Source: Shewanella indica
GTDB taxonomy: Bacteria; Pseudomonadota; Gammaproteobacteria; Enterobacterales; Shewanellaceae
Length of the DNA: 35,646 nucleotides
Reading direction: 5' to 3'
NCBI RefSeq assembly: GCF_002836975.1
Contig: NZ_NIJK01000011.1
Coordinates: forward strand, 28,748 to 64,393
In this document: piece after piece, positions 25,079 to 32,562 of the stretch
Numbering within the stretch: the stretch's first letter is position 1
How the letters are laid out: each line of letters opens with the position of its first letter
Translations under genes and position numbers: made by a program
The notes under the pieces: model-generated
The model's input: the letters and a program-made list of their open reading frames with translations, nothing else
The model's database searches: none
Told to the model about the DNA's origin: nothing

Positions 25079-26119
25079 TCAAGCCTTGATAAAGGCCGCC
25101 ATCAACTCACGGGTCAAGTCGGCGGCGGGAATTTCCCGACATCCCTCCGGGTTCTGACCACACCAGAGCGGGCTGAAATCATTGCAGTTGCGTGCTTCTG
25201 CCGCGGCGCGCAGCGGCGCAATGGCATTGGCCGCCAGTGGAAAGTCCGGCGCTTGCCCCAAAGGCCCCAACTCACGCATCAAACGGGTCATTATGCCTCT
25301 GGCCGGGCGACCACTGTAGAGATTGGTCAGTGCCGTATGGCGATTCATTTGCGGATCTTTCAGCGCTTGGCGATGCAGTTCACTGATCTCGGCCTCCGGG
25401 CACAGGAGATAGGCTGTACCCACCTGCACCCCGGCCGCCCCCAAAGCCATGGCCGCCTGCACTCCGGCGGCGTCGGCAATACCACCGGCGGCAATCACGG
25501 GCACCTTCACCGCCTGTACCAGGCGCGGTAACAGGGCAAAAGTACCGCTGTGCTCAGTCAAGTCATCACTGAGGAAATGGCCTCTGTGACCACCGGCTTC
25601 CAGGCCCTGGGCTATGATGGCATCCACGCCTCTGGATTCAAGCCATTTGGCCTCAGCGACGCTGGTTGCCGAGGCAATCACCTTGGTGCCCCAGCTCTTG
25701 ACCCTGAGCATCAGTTCGGTGGAGGGTAGCCCGAAATGAAAACTCACCACTTCGGGACGAAAGGGTTCTATAACCGCGGCCACCTCGGCATCGAAGGGAC
25801 GCCGCTCAGCACCGCCGCCGAGTTCTTCAACCTCGAATTCACGGTAATAGGGCGCCAGTTGCTGCAGCCAGGTACGCAAACGCTCGGGTTGTTCCTCGGG
25901 TGGCTTATGGCAGAAAAAGTTAAGGTTCAGCGGCCGGTCACTCTGACGCCTGAAGCTTTCTATCGCCAGCTTGAGTTTGTCATGGGATAACATGGCGCAG
26001 GGAATGGAGCCGAGCGCACCGGCAGAAGCGACCGCCAAAGCCAGCGGCACTCCCTGAGCACCGGCCATAGGTGCTTGAATAAGCGGTAATTCAATACCAA
26101 AGAGTTGTTCTATCAACAT
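25079..26119 (-). CDS. Nitronate monooxygenase / 2-nitropropane dioxygenase-like FMN protein
   Basis: A 346-aa TIM-barrel flavoprotein. The N-terminal P-L-I-Q-A-P-M-A-G motif and the FMN phosphate-binding region PVIAAGGIADAAGVQAAMALGAAGVQVGTAYL are characteristic of the NPD/NMO family, and G-L-E-A-G-G-H-R-G-H carries the conserved catalytic-site His. Class I NMOs oxidise propionate-3-nitronate or related nitronates; some relatives are enoyl-ACP reductases (FabK), so the reaction is inferred. I chose ATG 26119 (MLIEQLFGIELPLIQAPMAG) because AAGGAG lies about 9 bases upstream; an upstream in-frame extension to 26155 has no support. It lies downstream of ubiA, but the ubiA terminator separates them. 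Confidence 0.88.
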   Translation of the reverse strand: MLIEQLFGIELPLIQAPMAGAQGVPLALAVASAGALGSIPCAMLSHDKLKLAIESFRRQSDRPLNLNFFCHKPPEEQPERLRTWLQQLAPYYREFEVEELGGGAERRPFDAEVAAVIEPFRPEVVSFHFGLPSTELMLRVKSWGTKVIASATSVAEAKWLESRGVDAIIAQGLEAGGHRGHFLSDDLTEHSGTFALLPRLVQAVKVPVIAAGGIADAAGVQAAMALGAAGVQVGTAYLLCPEAEISELHRQALKDPQMNRHTALTNLYSGRPARGIMTRLMRELGPLGQAPDFPLAANAIAPLRAAAEARNCNDFSPLWCGQNPEGCREIPAADLTRELMAAFIKA

Positions 26120-26222
26120 ACCAAGACTCCTTCTTGCTTCAGTCCTCAGCAGCACCTCTTGCCGCTGCTTGGTTTACTAACCCGGCTGTTCAGACTAACG
26201 GTTGGCAGTGGTTTGCACCAGC

Positions 26223-26248
26223 AAAAACGCCGCGAGAATCGCGGCGTT
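26223..26248 (-). terminator. Intrinsic terminator of ubiA
   Basis: AACGCCGCGA (26226-26235) pairs exactly with TCGCGGCGTT (26239-26248) around a 3-base loop. On the reverse transcript it is followed by a U-run from the A's at 26223-26227. It begins 21 bases after the ubiA stop. Confidence 0.9.
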
Positions 26249-26269
26249 GATAGTCAAACTCAATGTCGT

Positions 26270-27130
26270 TCAGAGCAGGTAATCCATCCCCAAGGCGACA
26301 AACAAAGCCATACCCGCCCAGTTGTTGTTGAGAAACGCCTTGAAGCAGGGCGCCCGCTGTCTGTCATAAATCAGTTTCTGCTGATAAAGTCCAAAGCAGA
26401 TAAAAGCCAGCAGCCCTACCAGATAGAGGGCTCCTCGCTCGGCCACATAACCTGCAGTCATAAAGCAGGCCAGCGCCGCCAGCTGAAACAGGCCGATGAT
26501 CTGCCTGTCGTAACGGCCGAACAGAATGGCGGTGGACTTGATCCCCACTTTGAGATCATCGTCCCTGTCCACCATGGCATACATGGTGTCGTAGGCTACA
26601 GTCCAGAACCAGTTGGCGGCAAATAGCCACCAGGCTTCGACAGGGACTTCACCTGTCTGGGCGGCATAAGCCATGGGGATCGACCAACTCCACACTGTGC
26701 CGAGGAACATCTGCGGCATATTGGTGTAGCGTTTAGTGAAGGGATAGATGATAGTCAGCAGCATACCGACAAGGGAGAGCTTCACCACCAGAGGGTTAAG
26801 CAGCAACACCAGACCAAAGGCAAACAGCCCCATGACGACAAACAGGCCCAGCGCTTCTTTGACCGTGACCTCGCCACTGGCCAAAGGTCTGGCTTTGGTG
26901 CGCTCGACATAAGTGTCCAATTCACGGTCTGCATAGTCGTTGATGATGCAGCCGCAGGCGCGCATCACAAACACACCTATGATAAAGATGATCAACACCT
27001 TGAGATCCGGTAAGCCCCCGGCCGCCAACCACAGCGCCATTAAACAGGGCCACAACAGCAGAAAAGTCCCTATGGGTCTGTCCAGGCGCGACAGACGGGC
27101 ATAGACGTCAATTTTTTCCCTCAAGTTCAT
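26270..27130 (-). CDS. ubiA: 4-hydroxybenzoate polyprenyltransferase (UbiA)
   Basis: A 286-aa polytopic inner-membrane prenyltransferase of ubiquinone synthesis that attaches the polyprenyl chain to 4-hydroxybenzoate. Both Asp-rich motifs are present: NDYADRELD (about residues 67-75) with [11 protein letters not shown] after it, and [17 protein letters not shown] in the second half. The N-terminus [34 protein letters not shown] matches the family. ATG 27130 is preferred, with GGAG about 9-10 bases upstream; an in-frame GTG at 27148 would add six residues. No ubiC is adjacent. It follows uvrD by 102 bases on the same strand. Confidence 0.95.
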   Translation of the reverse strand: MNLREKIDVYARLSRLDRPIGTFLLLWPCLMALWLAAGGLPDLKVLIIFIIGVFVMRACGCIINDYADRELDTYVERTKARPLASGEVTVKEALGLFVVMGLFAFGLVLLLNPLVVKLSLVGMLLTIIYPFTKRYTNMPQMFLGTVWSWSIPMAYAAQTGEVPVEAWWLFAANWFWTVAYDTMYAMVDRDDDLKVGIKSTAILFGRYDRQIIGLFQLAALACFMTAGYVAERGALYLVGLLAFICFGLYQQKLIYDRQRAPCFKAFLNNNWAGMALFVALGMDYLL

Positions 27131-27232
27131 CGGTAGGCTCTCCAACACATCTCAGCCTTAAATTTGCCAAGCATTATGACTCAGCAACAGTGTGATTGAC
27201 ACCGCAAAACGCGAATTTTCCTACCCGGGCTG

Positions 27233-29398
27233 TCAGCAAGCGGTTAACTTGGCGTAGGCCACCACCAACCACTTACTGCCGAAGTCATCAAAATTCACCT
27301 GCACCCTGGCCTGTGCGCCCTGGCCTTCAAAATTGGTCACTATCCCCTCACCGAATTTGGGATGCAATACCCGTTGGCCAACATTAAAGCCCGTGTCGTT
27401 GAAGCTGCTTTGCGACTTGTTGAACCTGTTATTGGCCATGGGGGTGGCCACCTGCGCCTTGAGACGAATTTCCTGCAGGTACTGAGGCGGGATCTCCTTG
27501 ATAAAGCGCGATGGCCGTGAATAGTTTTCACGGCCATAGATGCGCCGCGACTCGGCATAGGTGATATACAGCTGCTGCATGGCGCGGGTCATGCCCACGT
27601 AACACAGGCGCCGCTCTTCTTCCAAACGATCGCCCTCTTCCAGCGACAACTGACTGGGAAACAGCCCTTCTTCAACACCGGCCATAAACACCAGCGGGAA
27701 CTCCAGCCCCTTGGCCGAGTGCAGCGTCATCAACTGCACCGCATCTGTGTGGGCATCGGCCTGGCCTTCTCCCGCCTCCAGCGCCGCATGGGAAAGGAAG
27801 GCGTTCAACTCACCCATGTCCACCAGCTCTTCCGGCACTTCGAAGGTGCGCGCCGCGGTGACCAGTTCCTCGAGGTTTTCCACTCTGGCCTGAGCCTTTT
27901 CGCCCTTTTCCTGCTCATACATGGCCTTGAGCCCGGAGTCCTGGATCACTCTATCCGCCTGGCGATAGAGGGGCAGCTCTTCGGTGTCGCTGCGCAGCTG
28001 CACTATCAAGTCCATAAAACTGCGCACCGCATTGGCGGCGCGGCCGGCCAAGACCTTCTCTTCCAACAAACGGACGCAGGCCTGCCACAGGGTGAGTTGC
28101 TGCTGCCGGGCCGTGGTTCTGAGAATATCCAGGGTGCGATCGCCTATCCCCCTGGCGGGAGTGTTGACCACCCGCTCGAAGGCGGCGTCATCGTCGCGGT
28201 TGGCAATCAAACGCAGGTATCCCATGGCATCCTTGATCTCCTGACGCTCGAAGAAGCGCAAACCGCCATAGATGCGATAAGCCAGCCCCTTGTGCAGCAA
28301 GGCCTCTTCCAATACCCGTGATTGAGCATTACTGCGATAGAGGATGGCGCAATCACTGAGACTGCCGCCCTTGTCCTGCCAGTCGCCAATGCGGCCTATG
28401 ATGAAGCGGGCTTCATCCATCTCATTGAAGGCACAATAAACTGAGATCGGTTCACCATCGACATCTTCGGTCCACAACTGTTTACCCAGCCGATCCGGGT
28501 TGTTGGCGATAAGTTCGTTGGAGGCCTTGAGAATATTGCCGCTGGAGCGGTAGTTTTGCTCCAGGCGAATGGTTTCAGCATTGGGAAAGTCCTGTAAAAA
28601 CTTGTGCAGATTTTCCACTTGGGCGCCGCGCCAGCCATAGATGGACTGGTCATCGTCGCCCACTATCATCACATTGGCGCTCTTGCCTGCCAATACTCTG
28701 ATCCAGGCATATTGAATGGCGTTGGTGTCCTGAAACTCATCCACCAGAATATTGCGGAATCTATCCTGATAGTGGGCCAGAATATGTTCCTTGTTGAGAA
28801 ACAGCTCGTGAGCCCGCAAGAGTATCTCGGCAAAGTCCACCAGCCCGGCACGATCACAGGATTCCTGATACACCTGATAGATTTGAATCAGCCTCTGTTC
28901 CATGGGAAAAATCCCACCATCAAGATGCTTCGGGCGTAAACCTTCATCCTTCTTGCCATTAATATAACTGGCCACCATCCGCGGCGGATACTGTTTCTCA
29001 TCCAGATTCAGGCTCTTGAGAATACGCTTGAGCAAGCGCAGTTGATCATCCGAGTCGAGGATCTGAAAGTTCTGCGGCAGGCCGGCATCCTGCCAGTGAG
29101 TGCGCAGCAGACGATGGGCCAGACCATGAAAGGTACCAATCCACATGCGGCCCATATGGTTGCCGACTATCTTCTCCAGCCGTTCCCGCATCTCGGCGGC
29201 GGCCTTATTGGTAAAAGTCACCGCCATAATGGAGTACGGGCTCTGGTTTTCCACCTGCAGCAGCCAGGCAATCCTGTGAGTCAGTACCCGGGTCTTGCCG
29301 CTACCGGCTCCGGCGAGCACCAGCATGCTCGATTGAGGTGCGGCTACCGCCTCACGCTGCTTGTCATTCAGGCCATCCAATAAAGAAGATACGTCCAT
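27233..29398 (-). CDS. uvrD: DNA helicase II (UvrD)
   Basis: A 721-aa SF1A helicase (E. coli 720) with the near-identical N-terminus MDVSSLLDGLNDKQREAVAAP. Motifs: Q motif, Walker A AGAGSGKTRVL (about 29-35), DEFQDTN (motif II), DDQSIYGWRGA (III), EQNYRSS (IV), TLHSAKGLEFPLVFM (V) and EERRLCYVGMTRA (VI). The C-terminal part carries the acidic/Tudor-like segment GQRVLHPKFGEGIV that binds RNA polymerase. It acts in nucleotide excision repair, methyl-directed mismatch repair and transcription-coupled repair. I place the start at 29398; GTG 29410 is possible, but the family N-terminus and a GGAGG 5 bases upstream favour the ATG. No LexA box is visible upstream. Confidence 0.98.
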   Translation of the reverse strand: MDVSSLLDGLNDKQREAVAAPQSSMLVLAGAGSGKTRVLTHRIAWLLQVENQSPYSIMAVTFTNKAAAEMRERLEKIVGNHMGRMWIGTFHGLAHRLLRTHWQDAGLPQNFQILDSDDQLRLLKRILKSLNLDEKQYPPRMVASYINGKKDEGLRPKHLDGGIFPMEQRLIQIYQVYQESCDRAGLVDFAEILLRAHELFLNKEHILAHYQDRFRNILVDEFQDTNAIQYAWIRVLAGKSANVMIVGDDDQSIYGWRGAQVENLHKFLQDFPNAETIRLEQNYRSSGNILKASNELIANNPDRLGKQLWTEDVDGEPISVYCAFNEMDEARFIIGRIGDWQDKGGSLSDCAILYRSNAQSRVLEEALLHKGLAYRIYGGLRFFERQEIKDAMGYLRLIANRDDDAAFERVVNTPARGIGDRTLDILRTTARQQQLTLWQACVRLLEEKVLAGRAANAVRSFMDLIVQLRSDTEELPLYRQADRVIQDSGLKAMYEQEKGEKAQARVENLEELVTAARTFEVPEELVDMGELNAFLSHAALEAGEGQADAHTDAVQLMTLHSAKGLEFPLVFMAGVEEGLFPSQLSLEEGDRLEEERRLCYVGMTRAMQQLYITYAESRRIYGRENYSRPSRFIKEIPPQYLQEIRLKAQVATPMANNRFNKSQSSFNDTGFNVGQRVLHPKFGEGIVTNFEGQGAQARVQVNFDDFGSKWLVVAYAKLTAC

Positions 29399-29737
29399 TC
29401 GCGCCTCCACAAAAACAAGCGCGCATTATAGCAGGAAAGACCCGCAGCTCCTACGCGCCTTGGCAGGCTACTAATAGAACCGGACTCAAGGTAAGAGGGC
29501 AAAACAGAGTCGGCTTTATCGATATTCCCCCTACTTTGATCAAAAACAAAATACAGTATCAAAAGTTCATATTAAATCATTACTAAATAACGACTTAACA
29601 ATATAAACAATCAAAAATACTAAAAGTTAAAACATTTACCTATTAAATTGCCACAACTCACAGTTTATAACAGAGCAAAGACCTAGGATCTTGAAACATT
29701 CACTATATTTTTCATGCATTTGTTTGGGAGCCGGGTT
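29399..29737. other. Divergent uvrD / chemoreceptor intergenic region
   Basis: The left 100 bases hold the uvrD extended -10 and Shine-Dalgarno. From about 29520 to 29700 it is AT-rich without an obvious repeat, hairpin or CRP/FNR site. I could not identify a sigma-70 or sigma-28 promoter for the chemoreceptor with confidence. Confidence 0.5.
29425..29433 (-). promoter_or_regulatory. Extended -10 promoter element of uvrD
   Basis: The reverse strand reads TGC-TATAAT, a consensus -10 (29425-29430) with an extended TGn. The -35 region at 17-18 bases is poor. The start point would lie about 20 bases before the uvrD ATG. Confidence 0.5.
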
Positions 29738-31381
29738 TTGAACCAAGCCATCTTTTCCAATCTTTCTTTACGCAAGTTGTTAATCACCTTGTTTGCTGCA
29801 CTTTTAGCACTGTTTTGCCTGTCATTGGGCACCATTGGCTATCACCTAGAGGAGGTGAAAAGCCAAATAAGCCTGCTGGAACGTGAGTACCACAGCAATG
29901 ATCAGGCCGCCTCTTTACTGCAACTGGTATCCGGCCTCAGACGAGAACAGCTGGGTTACAGCTTGAGACGGGTACTGAATGCTCCCATGAGTGAGGAGTC
30001 ACGTCAGTACCTGCAAGATCAGACCCTGGCGATCAACTCGGCATTACAGCAACTTAAACAGGGGGCCGGACAAGATACCCTGGTGCAGCTGCACAAGCTG
30101 GATGCGCCGCTGCAGGCCTTTATGGGACTGCATAAGCAGTTTTTGGCTCAAGACAGCAGCGACCTTGCGGAAAACACCGCCAACATGCTGACCTCCATGG
30201 AATCCTGGCATATTTACAACAATGTCGAGACCGAACTCAAAGCCTTGATGGAGCTGGAAACCAATAAGGTCAGCTCTGCCAGAAACGCCAGTGAACAGGC
30301 GATTCAATCCCTCAGCAGCAGTCTGGTTATCGTCTTTTGTCTCTTTGTAACCCTGGCATTGGGGGCCGGCTGGTTCCTGCTGCGACGAATCTTTATTCCC
30401 CTTGGCGCCACCACGCAAGTGCTGGAAAAAATCGCTTCGGGCGATCTCGCCAGCGCCATCCCGATGGAGAAATTCAGCGGCAGCGAATTCAAACATTTGG
30501 CAGAAACTCTGGGACAGATGCGTACCACATTGCATGAAATGATCTCCCAGATAGGCGCCGCCTCGGTACAACTGGCTGCGGCTGTGGAGGAGATGACTGC
30601 TGTCGCCGCTGAATCTGCCGAGGAGATGCAACAGCAGCGCTCTGAGGTCGATCAGGTAGCCACCGCTATGACAGAGCTACAGAGCTCGATTGCCGACATC
30701 TCCCGCAACACCACACAAACGGCCGATCAAGCCAACCAAGGGGTGCAAGCCACCACTGAAGGCCAGCAAGTGGTAATGCAAACTCTGGATACCATTCAAA
30801 GTTCAGATGCAGAAATCACCGCCGCCAGCGAAGTGATAAATCAATTACAGAAAGACTCAGACTCCATAGCCATGGTGCTGGAAGTGATCGCCCAGATAAC
30901 GGACCAGACCAACCTGTTGGCCCTCAATGCCGCCATCGAAGCCGCCAGGGCCGGTGAAGCCGGCAGAGGCTTTGCCGTAGTGGCCGATGAAGTACGCACC
31001 CTCGCCAGCCGCACCCAAAGCTCGGCGCTGGAAATCAAAGGCACTATAGAGCAGCTGCAACAAAGGGCTCAACATGCCAATGAAGTGATGCAAAAGAGCC
31101 GTGAACGTATGCAAGGCAGTGTCCGCTGTGCCAATGAGGCCAGTGATGCGATTGAAAGGATTAGTGCCGCCATCAGTATCATCAACGATATGGCGATTCA
31201 GGTGGCCAGTGCCACCGAACAACAGACAGCGGTTACCGGCGAGTTGGGGGTCAACATCACCAATATCAGTGATGCCGCCTCCAGGGTGTCAATGGGAACA
31301 GGACAGGTATCTCAATCCAGCCAGGAGCTGAGTCAGTTAGCCCACAATCTGGCGCATTTGATCAGCCGTTTTCGCACCTAA
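29738..31381 (+). CDS. Methyl-accepting chemotaxis protein (chemoreceptor)
   Basis: A 547-aa transmembrane chemoreceptor. TM1 (about 14-36) and TM2 (about 195-218) bracket a helical periplasmic sensor domain of about 160 residues, probably a four-helix bundle. A HAMP domain ([27 protein letters not shown]) and a long cytoplasmic coiled coil follow, with the conserved hairpin tip [37 protein letters not shown]. There is no C-terminal NWETF-type pentapeptide for CheR tethering. I favour the TTG at 29738, which has GGGAG 7 bases upstream; an in-frame ATG at 29714 adds eight residues but has no Shine-Dalgarno. The ligand is unknown, and no chemotaxis genes are adjacent. Confidence 0.93.
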   Translation: MNQAIFSNLSLRKLLITLFAALLALFCLSLGTIGYHLEEVKSQISLLEREYHSNDQAASLLQLVSGLRREQLGYSLRRVLNAPMSEESRQYLQDQTLAINSALQQLKQGAGQDTLVQLHKLDAPLQAFMGLHKQFLAQDSSDLAENTANMLTSMESWHIYNNVETELKALMELETNKVSSARNASEQAIQSLSSSLVIVFCLFVTLALGAGWFLLRRIFIPLGATTQVLEKIASGDLASAIPMEKFSGSEFKHLAETLGQMRTTLHEMISQIGAASVQLAAAVEEMTAVAAESAEEMQQQRSEVDQVATAMTELQSSIADISRNTTQTADQANQGVQATTEGQQVVMQTLDTIQSSDAEITAASEVINQLQKDSDSIAMVLEVIAQITDQTNLLALNAAIEAARAGEAGRGFAVVADEVRTLASRTQSSALEIKGTIEQLQQRAQHANEVMQKSRERMQGSVRCANEASDAIERISAAISIINDMAIQVASATEQQTAVTGELGVNITNISDAASRVSMGTGQVSQSSQELSQLAHNLAHLISRFRT

Positions 31382-31404
31382 AATGAGATCTTTGTCACAA
31401 TCAA

Positions 31405-31421
31405 GCGGCCACAACGGCCGC
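31405..31421 (+). other. GC-rich hairpin after the chemoreceptor gene
   Basis: GCGGCC-acaac-GGCCGC forms a perfect 6-bp stem 24 bases after the stop codon. No T-run follows, so it may be a weak terminator or an mRNA 3'-end stabiliser rather than a full terminator. Confidence 0.4.
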
Positions 31422-31455
31422 ATGATAATACCATTCCGACTTGGAGAGACTGACT

Positions 31456-31680
31456 ATGGGATATTCAATCAAAGACTTGGTATATAACGGTGAAACTCAT
31501 GGAGTACACAACTGGTCAACCCTCGAAGGCAGCCAGTTTTACTGGCATCCGGATTGGCTACATATCGCCGAGGATTTAACCGGCCACAAAGCCACAGCCC
31601 ATATTCAAGCCAAAGCTGCCAAGGCTAGCCATGAAGAGGCGAAGGCCACCATAGTCCAGCACCTCAACGACAAAAAGTAA
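31456..31680 (+). CDS. Small hypothetical protein, 74 aa
   Basis: A soluble protein beginning MGYSIKDLVYNGETHGVHNW with a tryptophan/tyrosine/histidine-rich N-terminal half and an Ala/Lys-rich, probably helical C-terminal half (AHIQAKAAKASHEEAKATIVQHL). There is no signal peptide or transmembrane segment. A GGAG Shine-Dalgarno lies about 9 bases before the ATG, and the gene is closed by an intrinsic terminator, which together with plausible codon use supports it being real. I do not recognise the family. The 74-base gap to the chemoreceptor upstream allows cotranscription, though the hairpin at 31405 may separate them. Confidence 0.8.
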   Translation: MGYSIKDLVYNGETHGVHNWSTLEGSQFYWHPDWLHIAEDLTGHKATAHIQAKAAKASHEEAKATIVQHLNDKK

Positions 31681-31698
31681 TCTCTAAAATAACCTAAA

Positions 31699-31728
31699 TA
31701 AGCCTCCACTGCGGAGGCTTACTATTTT
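31699..31728. terminator. Terminator between the 74-aa gene and the SDR gene
   Basis: TAAGCCTCC (31699-31707) and GGAGGCTTA (31713-31721) form a perfect 9-bp stem with a 5-base loop, followed by CTATTTTT. It ends the forward transcript. It starts 12 bases beyond the convergent SDR stop at 31733 and may act in both directions. Confidence 0.8.
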
Positions 31729-31732
31729 TGGG

Positions 31733-32536
31733 CTAATGCCCGGACGCTATTGCCTTGCGAGCAAGATTATCCACCCATGCTGGAGCAATAAGGCGAACAA
31801 AACGTCCCAGACGACCACGCCAGGAGGTAATTAGCATCCTGCCCCGCCCGGCTATGACCGGCAGCATCATCTGCGCGCATTCTTCGGCAGTCATGATCTT
31901 GCTCTCCGCCATGGGAGAAGTCCCGAGTGGCTTACCCTCACCATCCAGCGCCCGCCGATGGATCTCGGAGACCACAAAGTCAGGGCAGATCACTGTCACT
32001 GCAACACCATCCTCGGCCAATTCGATACGCAGAGAGTCAAAGAACCCCACTACAGCATGTTTGGAAGCAGCATAACCACTGCGGGTTGGCACCCCGGTCA
32101 AACCGGCCACGGAAGCCACCACCACCACTTGCCCTTGGGAAGCCTTCAGATGCGGCAGCGCCGCATGGGTCAGCCAGGCAGGTCCCAAATAATTGACCCG
32201 CATCAGCTGTTCAAGAATGTCCAGTTGCTTGAGTTCATCGAAGCGGCTCCACATGGTCATGCCGGCATTATTAATCAATATATCCAGCCGACCAAAGCGC
32301 TCGATTACCGTGGCTATCAAGGCTTCACAGTCCTGTTGTCGCCCGACATCACCACAGACCACCAGCGCCGCACCGCCGACCGATTCGACCTCCATCGCCA
32401 GGGTACGTAATCTGGGTTCATTGCGGGCACTGAGCACAAGTTGTCCACCGAGTGGTGCCAATGCCAGCGTCAGCGCCCGTCCAATACCTTCCGAGGCACC
32501 GGTAATCACTATGACCTTATTAGCGAGTCCTTCCAT
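31733..32536 (-). CDS. Short-chain dehydrogenase/reductase (SDR)
   Basis: A 267-aa classical SDR. The cofactor motif T-G-A-S-E-G-I-G is at about 12-19, D after the second strand is in GDVGRQQD, N-N-A-G is near 90, and the catalytic Ser and Y-x-x-x-K follow in VVASVAGLTGVPTRSGYAASKHAVVGF. SARNEPR after beta-2 suggests NADP(H) preference. The C-terminus has a possible membrane-associating stretch (RFVRLIAPAWVDNLARKAI). The substrate cannot be predicted. It starts 26 bases after the GGDEF-EAL gene stop on the same strand, so the two are probably cotranscribed, though no functional link is evident. Confidence 0.92.
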   Translation of the reverse strand: MEGLANKVIVITGASEGIGRALTLALAPLGGQLVLSARNEPRLRTLAMEVESVGGAALVVCGDVGRQQDCEALIATVIERFGRLDILINNAGMTMWSRFDELKQLDILEQLMRVNYLGPAWLTHAALPHLKASQGQVVVVASVAGLTGVPTRSGYAASKHAVVGFFDSLRIELAEDGVAVTVICPDFVVSEIHRRALDGEGKPLGTSPMAESKIMTAEECAQMMLPVIAGRGRMLITSWRGRLGRFVRLIAPAWVDNLARKAIASGH

Positions 32537-32562
32537 CTACAGTCCATTGTCAGTCGAAGTTA

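Noticed and set aside
29535..29546. TTTGATCAAA palindrome between uvrD and the chemoreceptor
   Set aside because: It resembles an FNR site but lacks the 4-base spacer between halves.
29540..29565. LexA-like half-site (TACTGTAT on the reverse strand) upstream of uvrD
   Set aside because: Only the left half matches; the required ACAG of the right half is absent, and it is about 150 bases from the start.
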